Assembly: GCF_905220415.1 (NCBI RefSeq)
Contig: NC_059546.1
Span: forward strand, 2,170,001-2,234,000
From: Colias croceus
Lineage: Eukaryota > Arthropoda > Insecta > Lepidoptera > Pieridae
DNA length: 64,000 nt
Reading direction: 5' to 3'
Each line of letters opens with the position of its first letter. The first letter of the stretch is position 1. The notes under the pieces were generated by a model. The model did no database searches. It worked only from the letters and a program-made list of their open reading frames with translations, and had not been told where the DNA came from. Below, in pieces: positions 11,556 to 21,796 of the stretch. The translations under genes and the position numbers were made by a program.

Positions 11556-14500
11556 TCACTTTCTGGAAGTTCGTCGCCGCCCATGAGCGTTCGCACTGTC
11601 GGAGACTTTACGAACGTTTTGCTGGCCTTTCAGGTATGTGTAGGCTTTCTTCTTGAAGGTGCCCATGTCAAAGTTTTTAGGAAACACAGAAGCAGGTAAC
11701 TTGTTCCACAACAGCGTGGTTCTCGGCAAGAAGTGTCGCGAGAATCGCACTGTAGACGAACGCCACGCATCCAGGTGGTGTGGATGGTATTTAAGCTTGT
11801 GTCGTGCAGTGCGGTTGTGGAATTGCGCAGCTGGTACCAATCCAAAAAGTTCATCAGAACACTCTCCATTGTATATCCGGTAAAATATGCACAGTGATGC
11901 GACATCACGCCGCAGTGCAAGCGGATCCAGCCGATCGGTGAGCTCGGGTCGGTCGACGATTCGAGAGGCTCGACGTTGAAGGCGGTCAAATGGAAGCAGC
12001 TGATATTGGGGTGCTCCAGCCCAGAGGTGAGAGCAGTATTCCATATGTGGCCTAACTTGGGCCTTATAAAGTTGTAGGCGATGAGCTGGCTCGAAATACT
12101 GTCTCGCTCTTGCGAGCACCCCTAGTTTCTTTGAAGCTAGTTTAGCCTTGTCTTCCAGATGACCCCTGAACTGAACGTCGCTCGCAATGTCGACCCCGAG
12201 GATTCCGATGCAAGGCGTGGCCTTAAGGAGAGTGTTTTGAAATTGGGGCGCAACGTCAAAATTCTTCTTTTTCGCGGTGAACGCGCAGACTTGTGTTTTG
12301 GAGGGGTTGAACACAACTAAGTTATTCTGCCCCCATATTGAGATTTCATCTAGCGATTTCTCAATTTTCGACACAAGTTCTTTCCTGTGCTGGTCCACTT
12401 CCTCCTGAGAGATATTTTGAAAGCCGGCATAAGCGGCATCACCCGTACTATCGTCCGCATAACAATGTATGTCACGTATTCGCAACATATCATTGATGTG
12501 CAATAGGAATAGCGTAGGCGATAGCACGCAACCCTGTGGAACACCAGCATTCACAGGCATGGATTTTGAGCACGATCCGTCGACAACGACCTTGATGCTT
12601 CTTGCCGTGAGAAAGCTGGCTATCCATTTGCAAAGTCTCTCAGGAAGGCCGTACGAAGGCAACTTGGAGAGGAGCCCCTTGTGCCACACCCGGTCAAATG
12701 CCTTAGCTACATCTAAACTGACTGCCATAGCTTCCCCCTTACTCTCAATCGTAGACGCCCATCGATGTGTTAGGTAAACCAAAAGATCACCAGCCGAGCG
12801 GCCTCGGCGGAATCCGTATTGATGGTCGCTTAACAGCTGATGATCTTCTAGGTACCGCAACATCTGGTAGTTAATGATAGATTCCATCACTTTTGAGAAT
12901 AAGGAGGTAACAGCAATTGGCCTATAGTTTTTTGGGTCAGAACGTGAGCCTTTCTTGGGTATTGGGTGGATCAAGGCAGTCTTCCAAGCGCCCGGGACGT
13001 TGCCAGAAGTGTAAGAACACCGAAACAACTGCGTAAGAACTGGAGCTAACTCGGGAGCACAAGTTTTAAGTACAATGGCAGGGATTCCGTCCGGCCCGTT
13101 CGACTTATTTACGTCAAGAGAAGAAAGGGCTTTACGCACGGCACGTTGTGTGAATTTCACGTCTGTCATCGTAAAATTGCAATGTGGGATGGTCGGGGGT
13201 GCCCTTCCTTCATCGTCCAAAGTTGAATTCGACGCAAAGAGCGTGACCAACGTATCAGCCTTCTCCCTAGCCGTATGAGCCAAAGTATCGTGATCCCTGC
13301 ATAATGGTGGAAAAGACGATTTACAAAAGTTCCCCTGGATGGCTTTGGCGAGTGACCAAAAAGCACGTGTACCTGAAGGGTAGCGTGCTAGCCTCTTGCC
13401 GATCTTCGTAATGAACTCTGACTTTGCCTTAAGGATCTTTTTCTTGTACTGTCTAGAGGCAGCATTAAACTTTTTTTTAAAGTAACGAGCTCTGGGATTC
13501 TTTTCTGCTGTCGCTTTTACCCAGGCCTGAAAACAGCCCTGTTTCAGACGAGATGCCGCTTTACAGGACTGTCCGAACCAGGGTTGAGACTTGCCACCTA
13601 TAGGTACCACTGAGTAGGGAATATAAAGTTCCATACCCTGTGTGACCACATCGGCGACAGAGTCAGCGCAAGCATCAGAATCCTCAGACGTAAAGCAAAT
13701 TTGCCTCCATGGGTAGGATGCAAAGAAGGTACGCATGCCATCCCAGTCAGCTGATCTATAGTGCCAAACACGTCGGTTACCTGCTGGTCGAGGCCGAGTT
13801 TGTCGTATGATTGGCACAGTGCTCTGAACTAAACAGTGGTCAGACGATCCAAGTGGAGCTGCAACGGTTATCTGATAGTCATCCGGGTGAGAGGACAGGA
13901 AAAGATCTAATAAAGATGGTGTGTGATCCTCCACGTCCGGGATCCTTGTGGGTGCAGAAACCAGTTGAGTTAAACCATAAGAAAGAACAAAGTTATAAAA
14001 AGAACGTCCTGCATGATCAGTGGTTCTAGATTTTAACCATTCGGCATGATGAGCATTAAAGTCGCCGAGAACCACTATTTCAGCGGAGGGAATCTTTTGC
14101 AGTAGTACATCGATTGTAACCTGAATGTGCTCGATCAGTTGGTCAGTTTCGTCATTCCCGCTGTGTCTCCTGTAAAGGCACGCGTAGATACGGGGATGAT
14201 CGTCGCAGTCTACGCGTAACCATAAGATGGATAAGTTATTATTACCTTCAAGGACGCCAAGGCGGCGACAACAGACATCCTCTCTAGTATAAACGCACAC
14301 GCCGGCACGTGGTACAAATGAATGTTCCAGCGCGTAGCCCGGGTAGTTAAGGTAGGAGATGTCAGCAGGAGTAGAGATCTGTGTCTCCGTCAAAAAGAGT
14401 AAATCCGGCTTAGACGTCTCGAGGTGTTGGTGGACGGCTGTGAGATTTGAATGAAGTCCCCTAATGTTACAAAAGTCCACATGTAGTGGCATGATAGGGG

Positions 14501-14669
14501 ACGCCGAGGTAGTTTTACTTTTTTTGCGCCTAGTGGTGTAAGAAAGCGGGATTTTGCCCCCCCCAGAATACGTGGGGCAGCCTAAGCGAGAAAGCTCAGG
14601 GAGGGATTCTCCAACATCATCGACGCTGGTACCCTCCTGGGGTAATGCTTTTTTAAATACCGCTGCCAT
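11556..14669 (-). CDS. LINE ORF2: endonuclease-reverse transcriptase (CR1/Jockey group)
   Basis: 1037 codons, uninterrupted. An N-terminal stretch of about 60 residues is followed by an exonuclease-endonuclease-phosphatase domain (NIRGLHSNL, LLFLTETQI, VVLGDFNAHH, GSSDHCLVQ; roughly residues 60-290). The reverse transcriptase follows (roughly 480-760): NYRPIAVTSLFSKVMES, QYGFRRGRSAGDLL, motif A SLDVAKAFDRVWH, GVPQGCVLSPTLFLLHINDM and the catalytic CYADDST box. The C-terminal region carries the usual LHINDML...RRASRI block (QLLPFDRLQRRASRI). It would nick target DNA and reverse-transcribe its own RNA. Start chosen as the first in-frame Met (14669); no ribosomal cue is visible. Intactness and the clean tail suggest a recent insertion. 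Exact clade not resolved. Confidence 0.88.
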   Translation of the reverse strand: MAAVFKKALPQEGTSVDDVGESLPELSRLGCPTYSGGGKIPLSYTTRRKKSKTTSASPIMPLHVDFCNIRGLHSNLTAVHQHLETSKPDLLFLTETQISTPADISYLNYPGYALEHSFVPRAGVCVYTREDVCCRRLGVLEGNNNLSILWLRVDCDDHPRIYACLYRRHSGNDETDQLIEHIQVTIDVLLQKIPSAEIVVLGDFNAHHAEWLKSRTTDHAGRSFYNFVLSYGLTQLVSAPTRIPDVEDHTPSLLDLFLSSHPDDYQITVAAPLGSSDHCLVQSTVPIIRQTRPRPAGNRRVWHYRSADWDGMRTFFASYPWRQICFTSEDSDACADSVADVVTQGMELYIPYSVVPIGGKSQPWFGQSCKAASRLKQGCFQAWVKATAEKNPRARYFKKKFNAASRQYKKKILKAKSEFITKIGKRLARYPSGTRAFWSLAKAIQGNFCKSSFPPLCRDHDTLAHTAREKADTLVTLFASNSTLDDEGRAPPTIPHCNFTMTDVKFTQRAVRKALSSLDVNKSNGPDGIPAIVLKTCAPELAPVLTQLFRCSYTSGNVPGAWKTALIHPIPKKGSRSDPKNYRPIAVTSLFSKVMESIINYQMLRYLEDHQLLSDHQYGFRRGRSAGDLLVYLTHRWASTIESKGEAMAVSLDVAKAFDRVWHKGLLSKLPSYGLPERLCKWIASFLTARSIKVVVDGSCSKSMPVNAGVPQGCVLSPTLFLLHINDMLRIRDIHCYADDSTGDAAYAGFQNISQEEVDQHRKELVSKIEKSLDEISIWGQNNLVVFNPSKTQVCAFTAKKKNFDVAPQFQNTLLKATPCIGILGVDIASDVQFRGHLEDKAKLASKKLGVLARARQYFEPAHRLQLYKAQVRPHMEYCSHLWAGAPQYQLLPFDRLQRRASRIVDRPELTDRLDPLALRRDVASLCIFYRIYNGECSDELFGLVPAAQFHNRTARHKLKYHPHHLDAWRSSTVRFSRHFLPRTTLLWNKLPASVFPKNFDMGTFKKKAYTYLKGQQNVRKVSDSANAHGRRRTSRK

Positions 14670-14765
14670 GTTTTTTTATTTGAGGGGGTTAGGGAATGGG
14701 CCTCCGGTGGTCTCACAAACTCATACGAAACGCAAAACGATGCTTCACGCAGGTATTCAGTGAGA

Positions 14766-14848
14766 CAGTGGTAACTTCCCCGGACGAGCTACAGCCCAGT
14801 CGTGCTACATACAAAGATGACATGTATGTAGCTGTAGCTCTACCACTG
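14766..14848. repeat. Nested inverted repeats at the LINE 5' end
   Basis: Three arm pairs nest symmetrically: CAGTGGTA (14766-14773) with TACCACTG (14841-14848); GAGCTACAG (14786-14794) with CTGTAGCTC (14832-14840); GCTACATACA (14804-14813) with TGTATGTAGC (14823-14832). They could fold into one interrupted hairpin in the 5' leader of the LINE RNA. Role inferred. Confidence 0.7.
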
Positions 14849-15134
14849 TTAAGAAAAACGCCAGAATAACAGAATAACATAAACAAAATAAACTCTCCTT
14901 TAAAATTTTCAGTTAAAAATTGGAATTTTATTATTGTGCAATATATCTTTAAGAAGGATTGAAGCTATCCTCGGGTCCGATCGCATTTATTTATCCAAGT
15001 CCTTTTCCGACGTGATGCTATTTGTAAAATAGAACCTTATCTAATGTTTATTATTATGTTATTTTTAACTTTATATTATGATTTGATTTTTAACACGTAG
15101 TTTATCATACCTTGGTACGAAATTTTATATGTAG

Positions 15135-16034
15135 GTATATGTTACCGGAAATGTATGTAATCCGTCATTGTATACAATTCCTAGGAACTGTATATAATTC
15201 CTAAAATCGTAAGGAAATGTGTGAAATAAATTATTTTATACACATTTCCTAGGAAATCTATACATTTCCTAAATAGCTATCGGAAATGTAAAACATTTAA
15301 GATATTGATATGTCGCAGGCAAGTTGTATATAATCTGGCCGTTTACAAACGGTTGGCATTTTGTAGTAACTATGCCGATTATTCGTAATCAGAAATTTTT
15401 GGTTTGGATAAGGGGGTGGGTTAGGTTAGGTTCGTGTTTTTTAAAACTACAACTGAAATAGGAGCCCCACGAAGTGGGGCTCCGTCGGCTCGTGATTTTG
15501 TAGAATTTTGGAAAAAGATGAATTTTCGGCATGTTAAAACAGCTAGCCGTAATGTAATACGGCGGATTGTACAATCCGACTGCGCCAAATATACTCGAGG
15601 ACAGCGGGACGAGGGGACTGATTACTTGCAAAATGAAAATTTGATTTTATAGGAATAAATATAAGTTGATTTTGTGATATTTACGTTAAAAGTTAGATAG
15701 TTGATTTTTAAAATGTTAATTAGTAAGATGATAATATGAACATAATATTATTACAATTTTACGGTATGACTGTTACCCGATTGTATCAATAAGAGCTATA
15801 ATAAAAAAATAACAACGTGTTTTATTACAGAAAGCATTTACTTTATACATTTCCTAATACGATATTGGAATTGTATACAATTCCTAGGAAGATTATACAT
15901 TTCCTAGGATATGCATGCATTAAATAGTTTTTTAAACAATATTTTATACATTTCCTAAATGGTATCGGAATTGTACACATTTCCTAGGAATTGTATACAA
16001 TTCCTTGATGTCATACATTTCCGGTAACATATAC
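15135..16034. mobile_element. 0.9-kb inverted-repeat element with CATTTCCTAGG subterminal repeats
   Basis: Ends pair: GTATATGTTACCGGAAATG at the left, CATTTCCGGTAACATATAC at the right. About 170 bp at each end is made of repeated words: TACATTTCCTA, GGAAATGTAT, TACAATTCC, often around the palindrome CCTAGG (for example 15250, 15885, 15901, 15986). ATAT lies just outside GTTACC on both sides and may be the target duplication. The centre has a short open frame (15434-15652) with no domain that I recognise. Superfamily unknown. Confidence 0.75.
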
Positions 16035-16390
16035 AATAATATGCATAGTTGAGTTTTACCCTGTTATGGTGAAATAAAAGTATTTTCATTTTTCAGTAAT
16101 AAATCAAATAAACACAAAGACGTTTTAAATTAACCAGAGCTCAACACCCAAGTCCAAAAGAATAACGACTACATTTTTAATGAAACAAGGCTCAAACATT
16201 AGGCCTTACCAAAGATAAACAAAAGCTGAAAAAAGGGTCAAGTCAAAGCAATTTATAAAATTTGTAGTCATTGCTGTTTTCCGACGTTTGTACTTTGTGG
16301 ACACAGTCCTAATTCTAAGGCTTATAGTACTTATAACAAATGCTAGTTACCTACCAAACAAGTCATATTTTTAGGTAACGGTACGTTCAC
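16035..16390. other. Non-coding spacer
   Basis: AT-rich sequence, no gene or repeat end recognised. Confidence 0.5.
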
Positions 16391-16915
16391 ACGGTGCCGA
16401 GTGTGTCTCTACCGTATCGGTATTTGGCAGTATTCGGTTGTATTTCAATTAATGTTGTTGTATTTCAGTTTCAAGACACGGCTAAAAACTGAATCTTGAT
16501 GAAGATGACATTTGATTTTGCGACTGCAATCCGATCCGGCCGTACTGCAAAATATAAGATCCGGTATAGCGCATTTAATCGTAATATTTTAAAAAAGGCA
16601 ACTACGGAGTTTCTTGCTGGTTCTTCTCCATAGACACTGCTTTCCGAATCGGTGGTAAATGTTAAAAATATGTAATGACGATTCGAAAATGCTTCTAAAA
16701 GAAGTCTGATTGAATAAATAAATGCTTGAATTTGAATACATGCGTTCATACACACACGCTCTTGCTAAAAAAGAGCCGGATGGTGTTTACACATGGGATC
16801 TCGATACGAGACCGTCGGATACGACAATGAAAGAGGTGCTGTGTGAATACAACATTCTGTTTTTCCTGATGAAAATAATTCGGCAAATTGTGGCTCCGTG
16901 TGAACGTAGCGTACG
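16391..16915. repeat. Putative inverted-repeat element carrying a LINE 3' tail
   Basis: GTTCACACGG at 16385-16394 and CCGTGTGAAC at 16895-16904 are inverted. Between them, 16560-16735 contains CTACGGAGTTTCTTGCTGG, TTCTTCTCCATAGAC and GATTGAATAAATAAATG, a common lepidopteran LINE 3' end. The outer element is tentative. Confidence 0.45.
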
Positions 16916-17487
16916 TCCCAGTTATAGGTATTTAGTTAGACGATGTATGTGGAAGATAAAATAAGGCTTAGTAGGTATTATTTCTTAGATTCCTTATAGG
17001 AACATTTACATGTTATACATATTTACTAAAACTATTTAAATAAGTTTTTAATGTATTATTTCTGCAAATCGCTGAAATTAAGTCGAAAACTGGCTATAAA
17101 TTATCCAGAGGTGTTTCTAATTATAAAATGTCGAATAAACTACATGCGATATTAAATTATGAAAAAAAAATATAGATATATTAGGTAATATGTCCTTTTG
17201 GTTAGGTAAATATGAAACTAAGCATAATGCTAATTGTTACTTCACAATAATACCTTAACAAGAAAAATAAATTTGTAGTATCGAGAATAAATAAGAAAAG
17301 CAAGCCATAATACAACGTTATGAGTCCCAGGTGTGGCCGAAATTGTAACAATTCCCATTTCAACAAATTCAGCAAAAAAACAAGAAAACCTTTCCTACGA
17401 TTACTTTCTGACAAAGCATTCTTTTTGGATTTAAACTCTTGTAAGTTTCTGAACGAAATACTATTGTGTTCAATTGTCAAGCTTTGT
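16916..17487. other. Non-coding spacer
   Basis: AT-rich. The open frames seen on both strands around 17200-17510 show no domain and overlap in antisense. Confidence 0.5.
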
Positions 17488-17687
17488 GCTGGTTGCAGAC
17501 CTTGACCGACCATCAGTGCGTACGTCAGTCGCGCTTGTCATATGTATGGAAATTCAAAAACCGTTCATAGCTAGACCGACCATACGCACGCGTATTGTCA
17601 TGCGTAAAGTGTCATAGTCATACACATTGTTGATGCGTATCGTCAGGACCGACGGTACGCACTGATGGTCAAACTCTGCAACCAACC
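17488..17687. mobile_element. TTA-type MITE, family M1 (copy 1)
   Basis: GCTGGTTGCAGACCTTGACC at the left, complemented by ATGGTCAAACTCTGCAACCA at the right, then TTA. Same family as 56343-56547 and 57226-57400. The left TTA has mutated to TGT. Confidence 0.8.
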
Positions 17688-17690
17688 TTA

Positions 17691-18990
17691 GCTTTGAAAA
17701 CTTTTTCATCGCAAGAGATACTAACGATTTTATGCATCACAACTAAAATTTATTAATACAGAATGTAAATTAAATATCTTACACTCTCAAACACATTATA
17801 ATAATCACAAATACACCAAAAACTCACTAATTTATAAATAATAATAATTATTATTAATAACACCTTAACACACGCAAGGTGCTTTTTTGTGCTTATTACA
17901 ACATTAATCTTAATATATCTAGTTATTCCATTCATATTACAATGAAATATACGAATACCCTTTATTTACGTCTTTGAACGTTAGCTGGACCCATTATAAC
18001 ACAAATATAAAATAAATATTTGTACAAGAAAATTGCATCATCCATCTTAGAGGCAATTTATTCACCTATCCGTAACAGTTTTACCAGAACGAGGCTAAAT
18101 AAATGGACACACGTAATATACCCATAAATAAGTAACAAAAAAATATCCAAGGAAAGCAAAGATTGCCAATATTCGTACATTAATTAATGACAAAGTATGT
18201 GGAATAAAATATAAAATATTTAAACAAAAACACGAAGAAAACGTATTTTAAAGCCAGTATTTTTTAATAAGATTATTATAATATTGTCATTCAAATGCTA
18301 CTAACTTTTTAAATTTTAATTATCTTCAGTTCTCATAAAGTTATTTAATATATTTTGATACAAAATAAAAGGTTAAAAAATTAGCTACCTCAGAGCCTTT
18401 TTTTATCTCTCTACGTCTATAGCTTGGCAAGTTATAGTCAATTATCGGTTTTTTATTTCTCCTGAACAGTTGTGTTTTTGCAGTTATCATTTTATTCTCC
18501 GGGGACGGCGATGTCTGAATCTATAGATACTTATATTATAAAGCTGAAGAGATTGTTTGCATCATTTATTTCGTCGCAACGCTGCTCGTTCCTTGTTCAA
18601 GTCGTTCGTTTCCTGACAAAACTGTTATGTACATATTCATAGATAAATTTGGATTGTTATATCAAATTCTAGGAAAGATCAGATGGTAAAGAAAAGGAGT
18701 TTCATCTAGCCTCACCATTTATAAGTAAAATGATTGTACCTTTAGCCTATCCCCATTAGAAATACAAGTAAATTTAGTAAAATAATTGCACCATACACAA
18801 TAAAAGCCCCCAATTTGTGGTTCAGGTGCCCATGCCTTATCGGTTTCCCTTCCAGAAAATATATGTTTACGTTACCTTATCTTAAGAAATATAACGGTAC
18901 AAACGGTCGCGTTGGGATCATTTGTCCAGGGTTGCCACTACATTATTCTTATTGTTTATTTGAGTGAAATGTACCATTATCTTTGTAATG
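17691..18990. other. Non-coding stretch, no genes seen
   Basis: AT-rich. A short S1 SINE remnant (TATTATAAAGCTGAAGAG) is at about 18534-18556. Nothing else supported. Confidence 0.5.
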
Positions 18991-19881
18991 TTAACACGTT
19001 CACTGCGGCACAGATATAGCTGTACTTTCCATTACTGCGTTACGGGTCGTTTTAAACCTTGTCCTATACCAGAGATTGTGGCGGCACGAGGCATATTAAA
19101 CCCCACCGCCCGTAGGAGACCAAAATCCTTTTTTTGGCGCCAAATAAGACAAAGTGTGCGGTTTTTCTCCTGATTATTAATAACAATGAGTTGATTGACC
19201 TAAATCTACCGCCGCCCGTGGTTAGATTAGTTAGTTTAGATTCTATGGGTAAAATAAAATTTGGGGTCTGATGTACCCCATACCGCACTGAACAATAGCA
19301 GTTTTTCATACAATTTAGTGATGGGAAAAGAAATATCTATTTTATTTAATTGTATTTATTTATCAAACTTATGGATGTTTTTCATTAAAACAGGCCAAAC
19401 AATAGGTAATATTGTTTGCAACCAGTGCATTCTGTGACAATTTTCTTTACTTTTTTGTCAGCCTCACGACTTGTTAAGAAGGTGCGGAGTTTTTAGTAAC
19501 ATCCTACACGTCTCCTCTTCTTTGATCCCTTTAAGAGATGATGTGCCTTGTTTGTTGGCTTGTTGACTTGGGCAAGAGTTAAATTTTGATGAGCCATACA
19601 CCGATTGCCGGGTGTTTTGGATTTGCCGCTAGTTGATTCAATGAACAAACACACTAATAGTAATCATGATTATCAACCTACCTATTTGAAGAAAGTTACT
19701 CAACATGTCACATTCACGTTTCTATTAACGATATTTATTATAACGAGTACCTAGTTAGGATGTTTGTAAATTACCTGTATCTACATTCAAGTCATTCTTT
19801 GTAAAAGCTTCAATAAGTTGTTCCACAAATAGTCTCGAATGCGTTGCACAACACTAACCGACTACGACACTAACTAAATTC

Positions 19882-20552
19882 TGCCGAGTGTTAAAATTGG
19901 GTGCGAGGGTATTCCTTTCAGCAATCAAGTAAAGAATTTAGGTGTAATTATGGACCAAACGCTTTCTTGGTCGCAGCATCTCCAGCATATCAGTCGCAAA
20001 TTATATGCTGCATCTAACTCCTTACGACGCCTCCGTAACTTTTTACCCATACCGACCAAAATTATGTTAGCACAATCCCTTCTCCTTCCTATTCTTGACT
20101 ACGCTGATGCTTGCTTTCTAGACTTAACATCTGAGCAATTGGATAAACTTGAGCGACTTCAGAACTATTGCATTCGGTTTGTTTACGGTCTCCGTAAATA
20201 TGACCACGTTTCTCATTTTCGTAAGAAGCTCAAGTGGCTCCCGATCCGCCTTCGCCGGAATGTTCATTACCTGCAACTCCTGTATCGTATCCTCTTCAAT
20301 CCCAAAACTCCTTCTTACCTAAAAGACCAGTTCCAATTCCTGCACTGTGATAACTATTCTCTGCGATCGGTGGACAGGTTAGTGCTGTCTATGCCTCCGC
20401 ATCGCACACAATTCTACGGTGGCTCTTTTTCCGTAAGGGCTACCGGATTATGGAACTCTCTGCCAGTTAGCATCCGACAAGCTCAAACGCTGTACACCTT
20501 TGCCAAACAAGTCCGAAGCCACTATTTGAACTTGGCATTTAACTCGGATTAG
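19882..20552 (+). pseudogene. CR1/L2-like LINE reverse transcriptase, C-terminal part
   Basis: Reading from LPSVKIGCEG at 19882 through LGVIMDQTLSW, LLLPILDYADACFLDL, CIRFVYGLRKYDHVSHFR, KLKWLPIRLRR and RATGLWNSLPVSIR to a TAG stop at 20550. This is the region downstream of the RT catalytic core, so the insertion is strongly 5'-truncated and has no polymerase motifs. The reading frame itself is unbroken. It is followed by the 3' UTR with CTGGAAGAGATCACTC and a tail of AAATA repeats (20910-20935). Confidence 0.85.
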
Positions 20553-20937
20553 TAAGATTAATTTATTTATTTATTTGTGTTTTACTTTATTTTTCTATCT
20601 AAACTACAGTATGAGTTTATGTATGTATTTATATTATATTATTTGAATGTGTATTATATTGTATTATATTATATGTAATATATATAATATTTTATATGTA
20701 TGTATTTATTATAGATCATATATAGCTATGTAGGTATATATATTTATATATATTTTGTACTTCCTACCTACCTCCTCTTTCATAATATTACTCCACACAG
20801 TAGGTTGCCTGGAAGAGATCACTCTTAAGTGATAAGGCCGCCTTCTGTGCTGGACTAGTTATAAGTTTTAATTTTAAGGATTTATTTGTATGCCAGCACA
20901 ATAAAGTGTAAATAAATAAATAAAATAAATAAATAAC
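20553..20937 (+). repeat. LINE 3' UTR and (AAATA)n tail
   Basis: Contains GTTGCCTGGAAGAGATCACT, GATAAGGCCGCCTTCTG, then CACAATAAAGTG and AAATAAATAAATAAAATAAA. Belongs to the truncated LINE at 19882. Confidence 0.75.
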
Positions 20938-21249
20938 CGCGTGAGCTAGCTTAGGATGCGGTACGAGGTGCGCGGTGGTACGAGGTGTTCGCAACCTCGT
21001 TCCGCACTGTGTTAGAATTTTTATTTGTTCAGTGCGGCACGAGGTCTTATAAACCCGGTATTAAGGTCGGTATACCATTGAACTAGGAATCAATAGCACA
21101 TCTCAGATATATAGATATCACTTTCCTACACTGAACCAGATGGAAGTTATGCCTCCCGCACGACAGAGAAGTTTACGTTTTTTCCTACCGCTATAACGAC
21201 GAGACACGGACAGGATGTTTCAAGCCCTGTTTCGCAGCTAACGTGTTAA

Positions 21250-21618
21250 TGCTGACATGCTGGTTTTCTTTGAGAATGTGTTATGTTATGTTCTGATACC
21301 AGACACTTTTTTTAATCCATTCTTAAAAAAACTCTATCGTCACAATTCCTTCCTCTTTGTAAATAGGAAAATACTTGATCAATTTTTATGAATTTTTTTG
21401 TGTATCTGGCCAGTCTGAGAATAAGTAATTAAGTATCTATTAGAAATCTAAGTGAGCAAAGTATCATTGCAAAACAAAAGACGAGTCGTCTGTTAATGAA
21501 TAAATTAATAAACAGTTTCAAATGAATAAGTCCAAGTAATTTTTATCATAATGGAATTAATATTATATGAAATATGTTAGAGAAGACTTATTACATATTA
21601 TTAGTATATATTAGTACT
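21250..21618. other. Non-coding spacer
   Basis: No gene or repeat boundary recognised. Confidence 0.5.
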
Positions 21619-21796
21619 AGCTTACCGCCCGCGGCTTCGCCCGCTTTCTCTAAAACGATTTGAGATTTAAACTATTCTATCTTTCAAGTTGGATCGAACT
21701 GCACATGGTGTGCGAATTTTATTATAATCGGTTAAGTGGTTTAGGAGTCCATTGAGGACAAACATTGTGACACGAGATTTATATATATATATTAAG
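21619..21796 (+). repeat. SINE-like repeat, family S2 (copy 2)
   Basis: GCTTACCGCCCGCGGCTTCG ... CTTTCTCTAAAACGATTTG ... ACATTGTGACACGAGATTTA, ending in TATATATATTAAG. Matches 2240-2410 closely. Confidence 0.8.

Larger units (their letters stand above)
11502..14860 (-). mobile_element. Non-LTR retrotransposon with intact ORF2 and poly(A) tail
   Basis: On the minus strand the element runs from about 14860 down to a 25-nt T run at 11502-11526, which is its poly(A) tail. ORF2 stops only about 30 nt before the tail. The 5' part (14670-14860) has no ORF1 and contains nested inverted repeats at 14766-14848. Either ORF1 is missing by 5' truncation or the family lacks it. Flanking target-site duplication was not found by eye. 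Confidence 0.85.
18991..21249. mobile_element. piggyBac-like non-autonomous element with TTAA ends
   Basis: Bounded by TTAA at 18991-18994 and 21246-21249. Reading inward, the left end is TTAACACGTTCACTGCGGCA and the right end TTAACACGTTAGCTGCGAAA, an inverted repeat of about 16 matches in 20. TTAA target sites define piggyBac elements. Subterminal GTGCGG/GGCACGAGG words occur on both sides (19005-19090 and 20955-21060). No transposase. A truncated LINE (19882-20935) is inserted inside. Confidence 0.75.

Noticed and set aside
11421..11699. + strand open frame through the poly(T) run
   Set aside because: It reads across the tail and antisense of the LINE; Phe-run translation of the T tract shows it is spurious.
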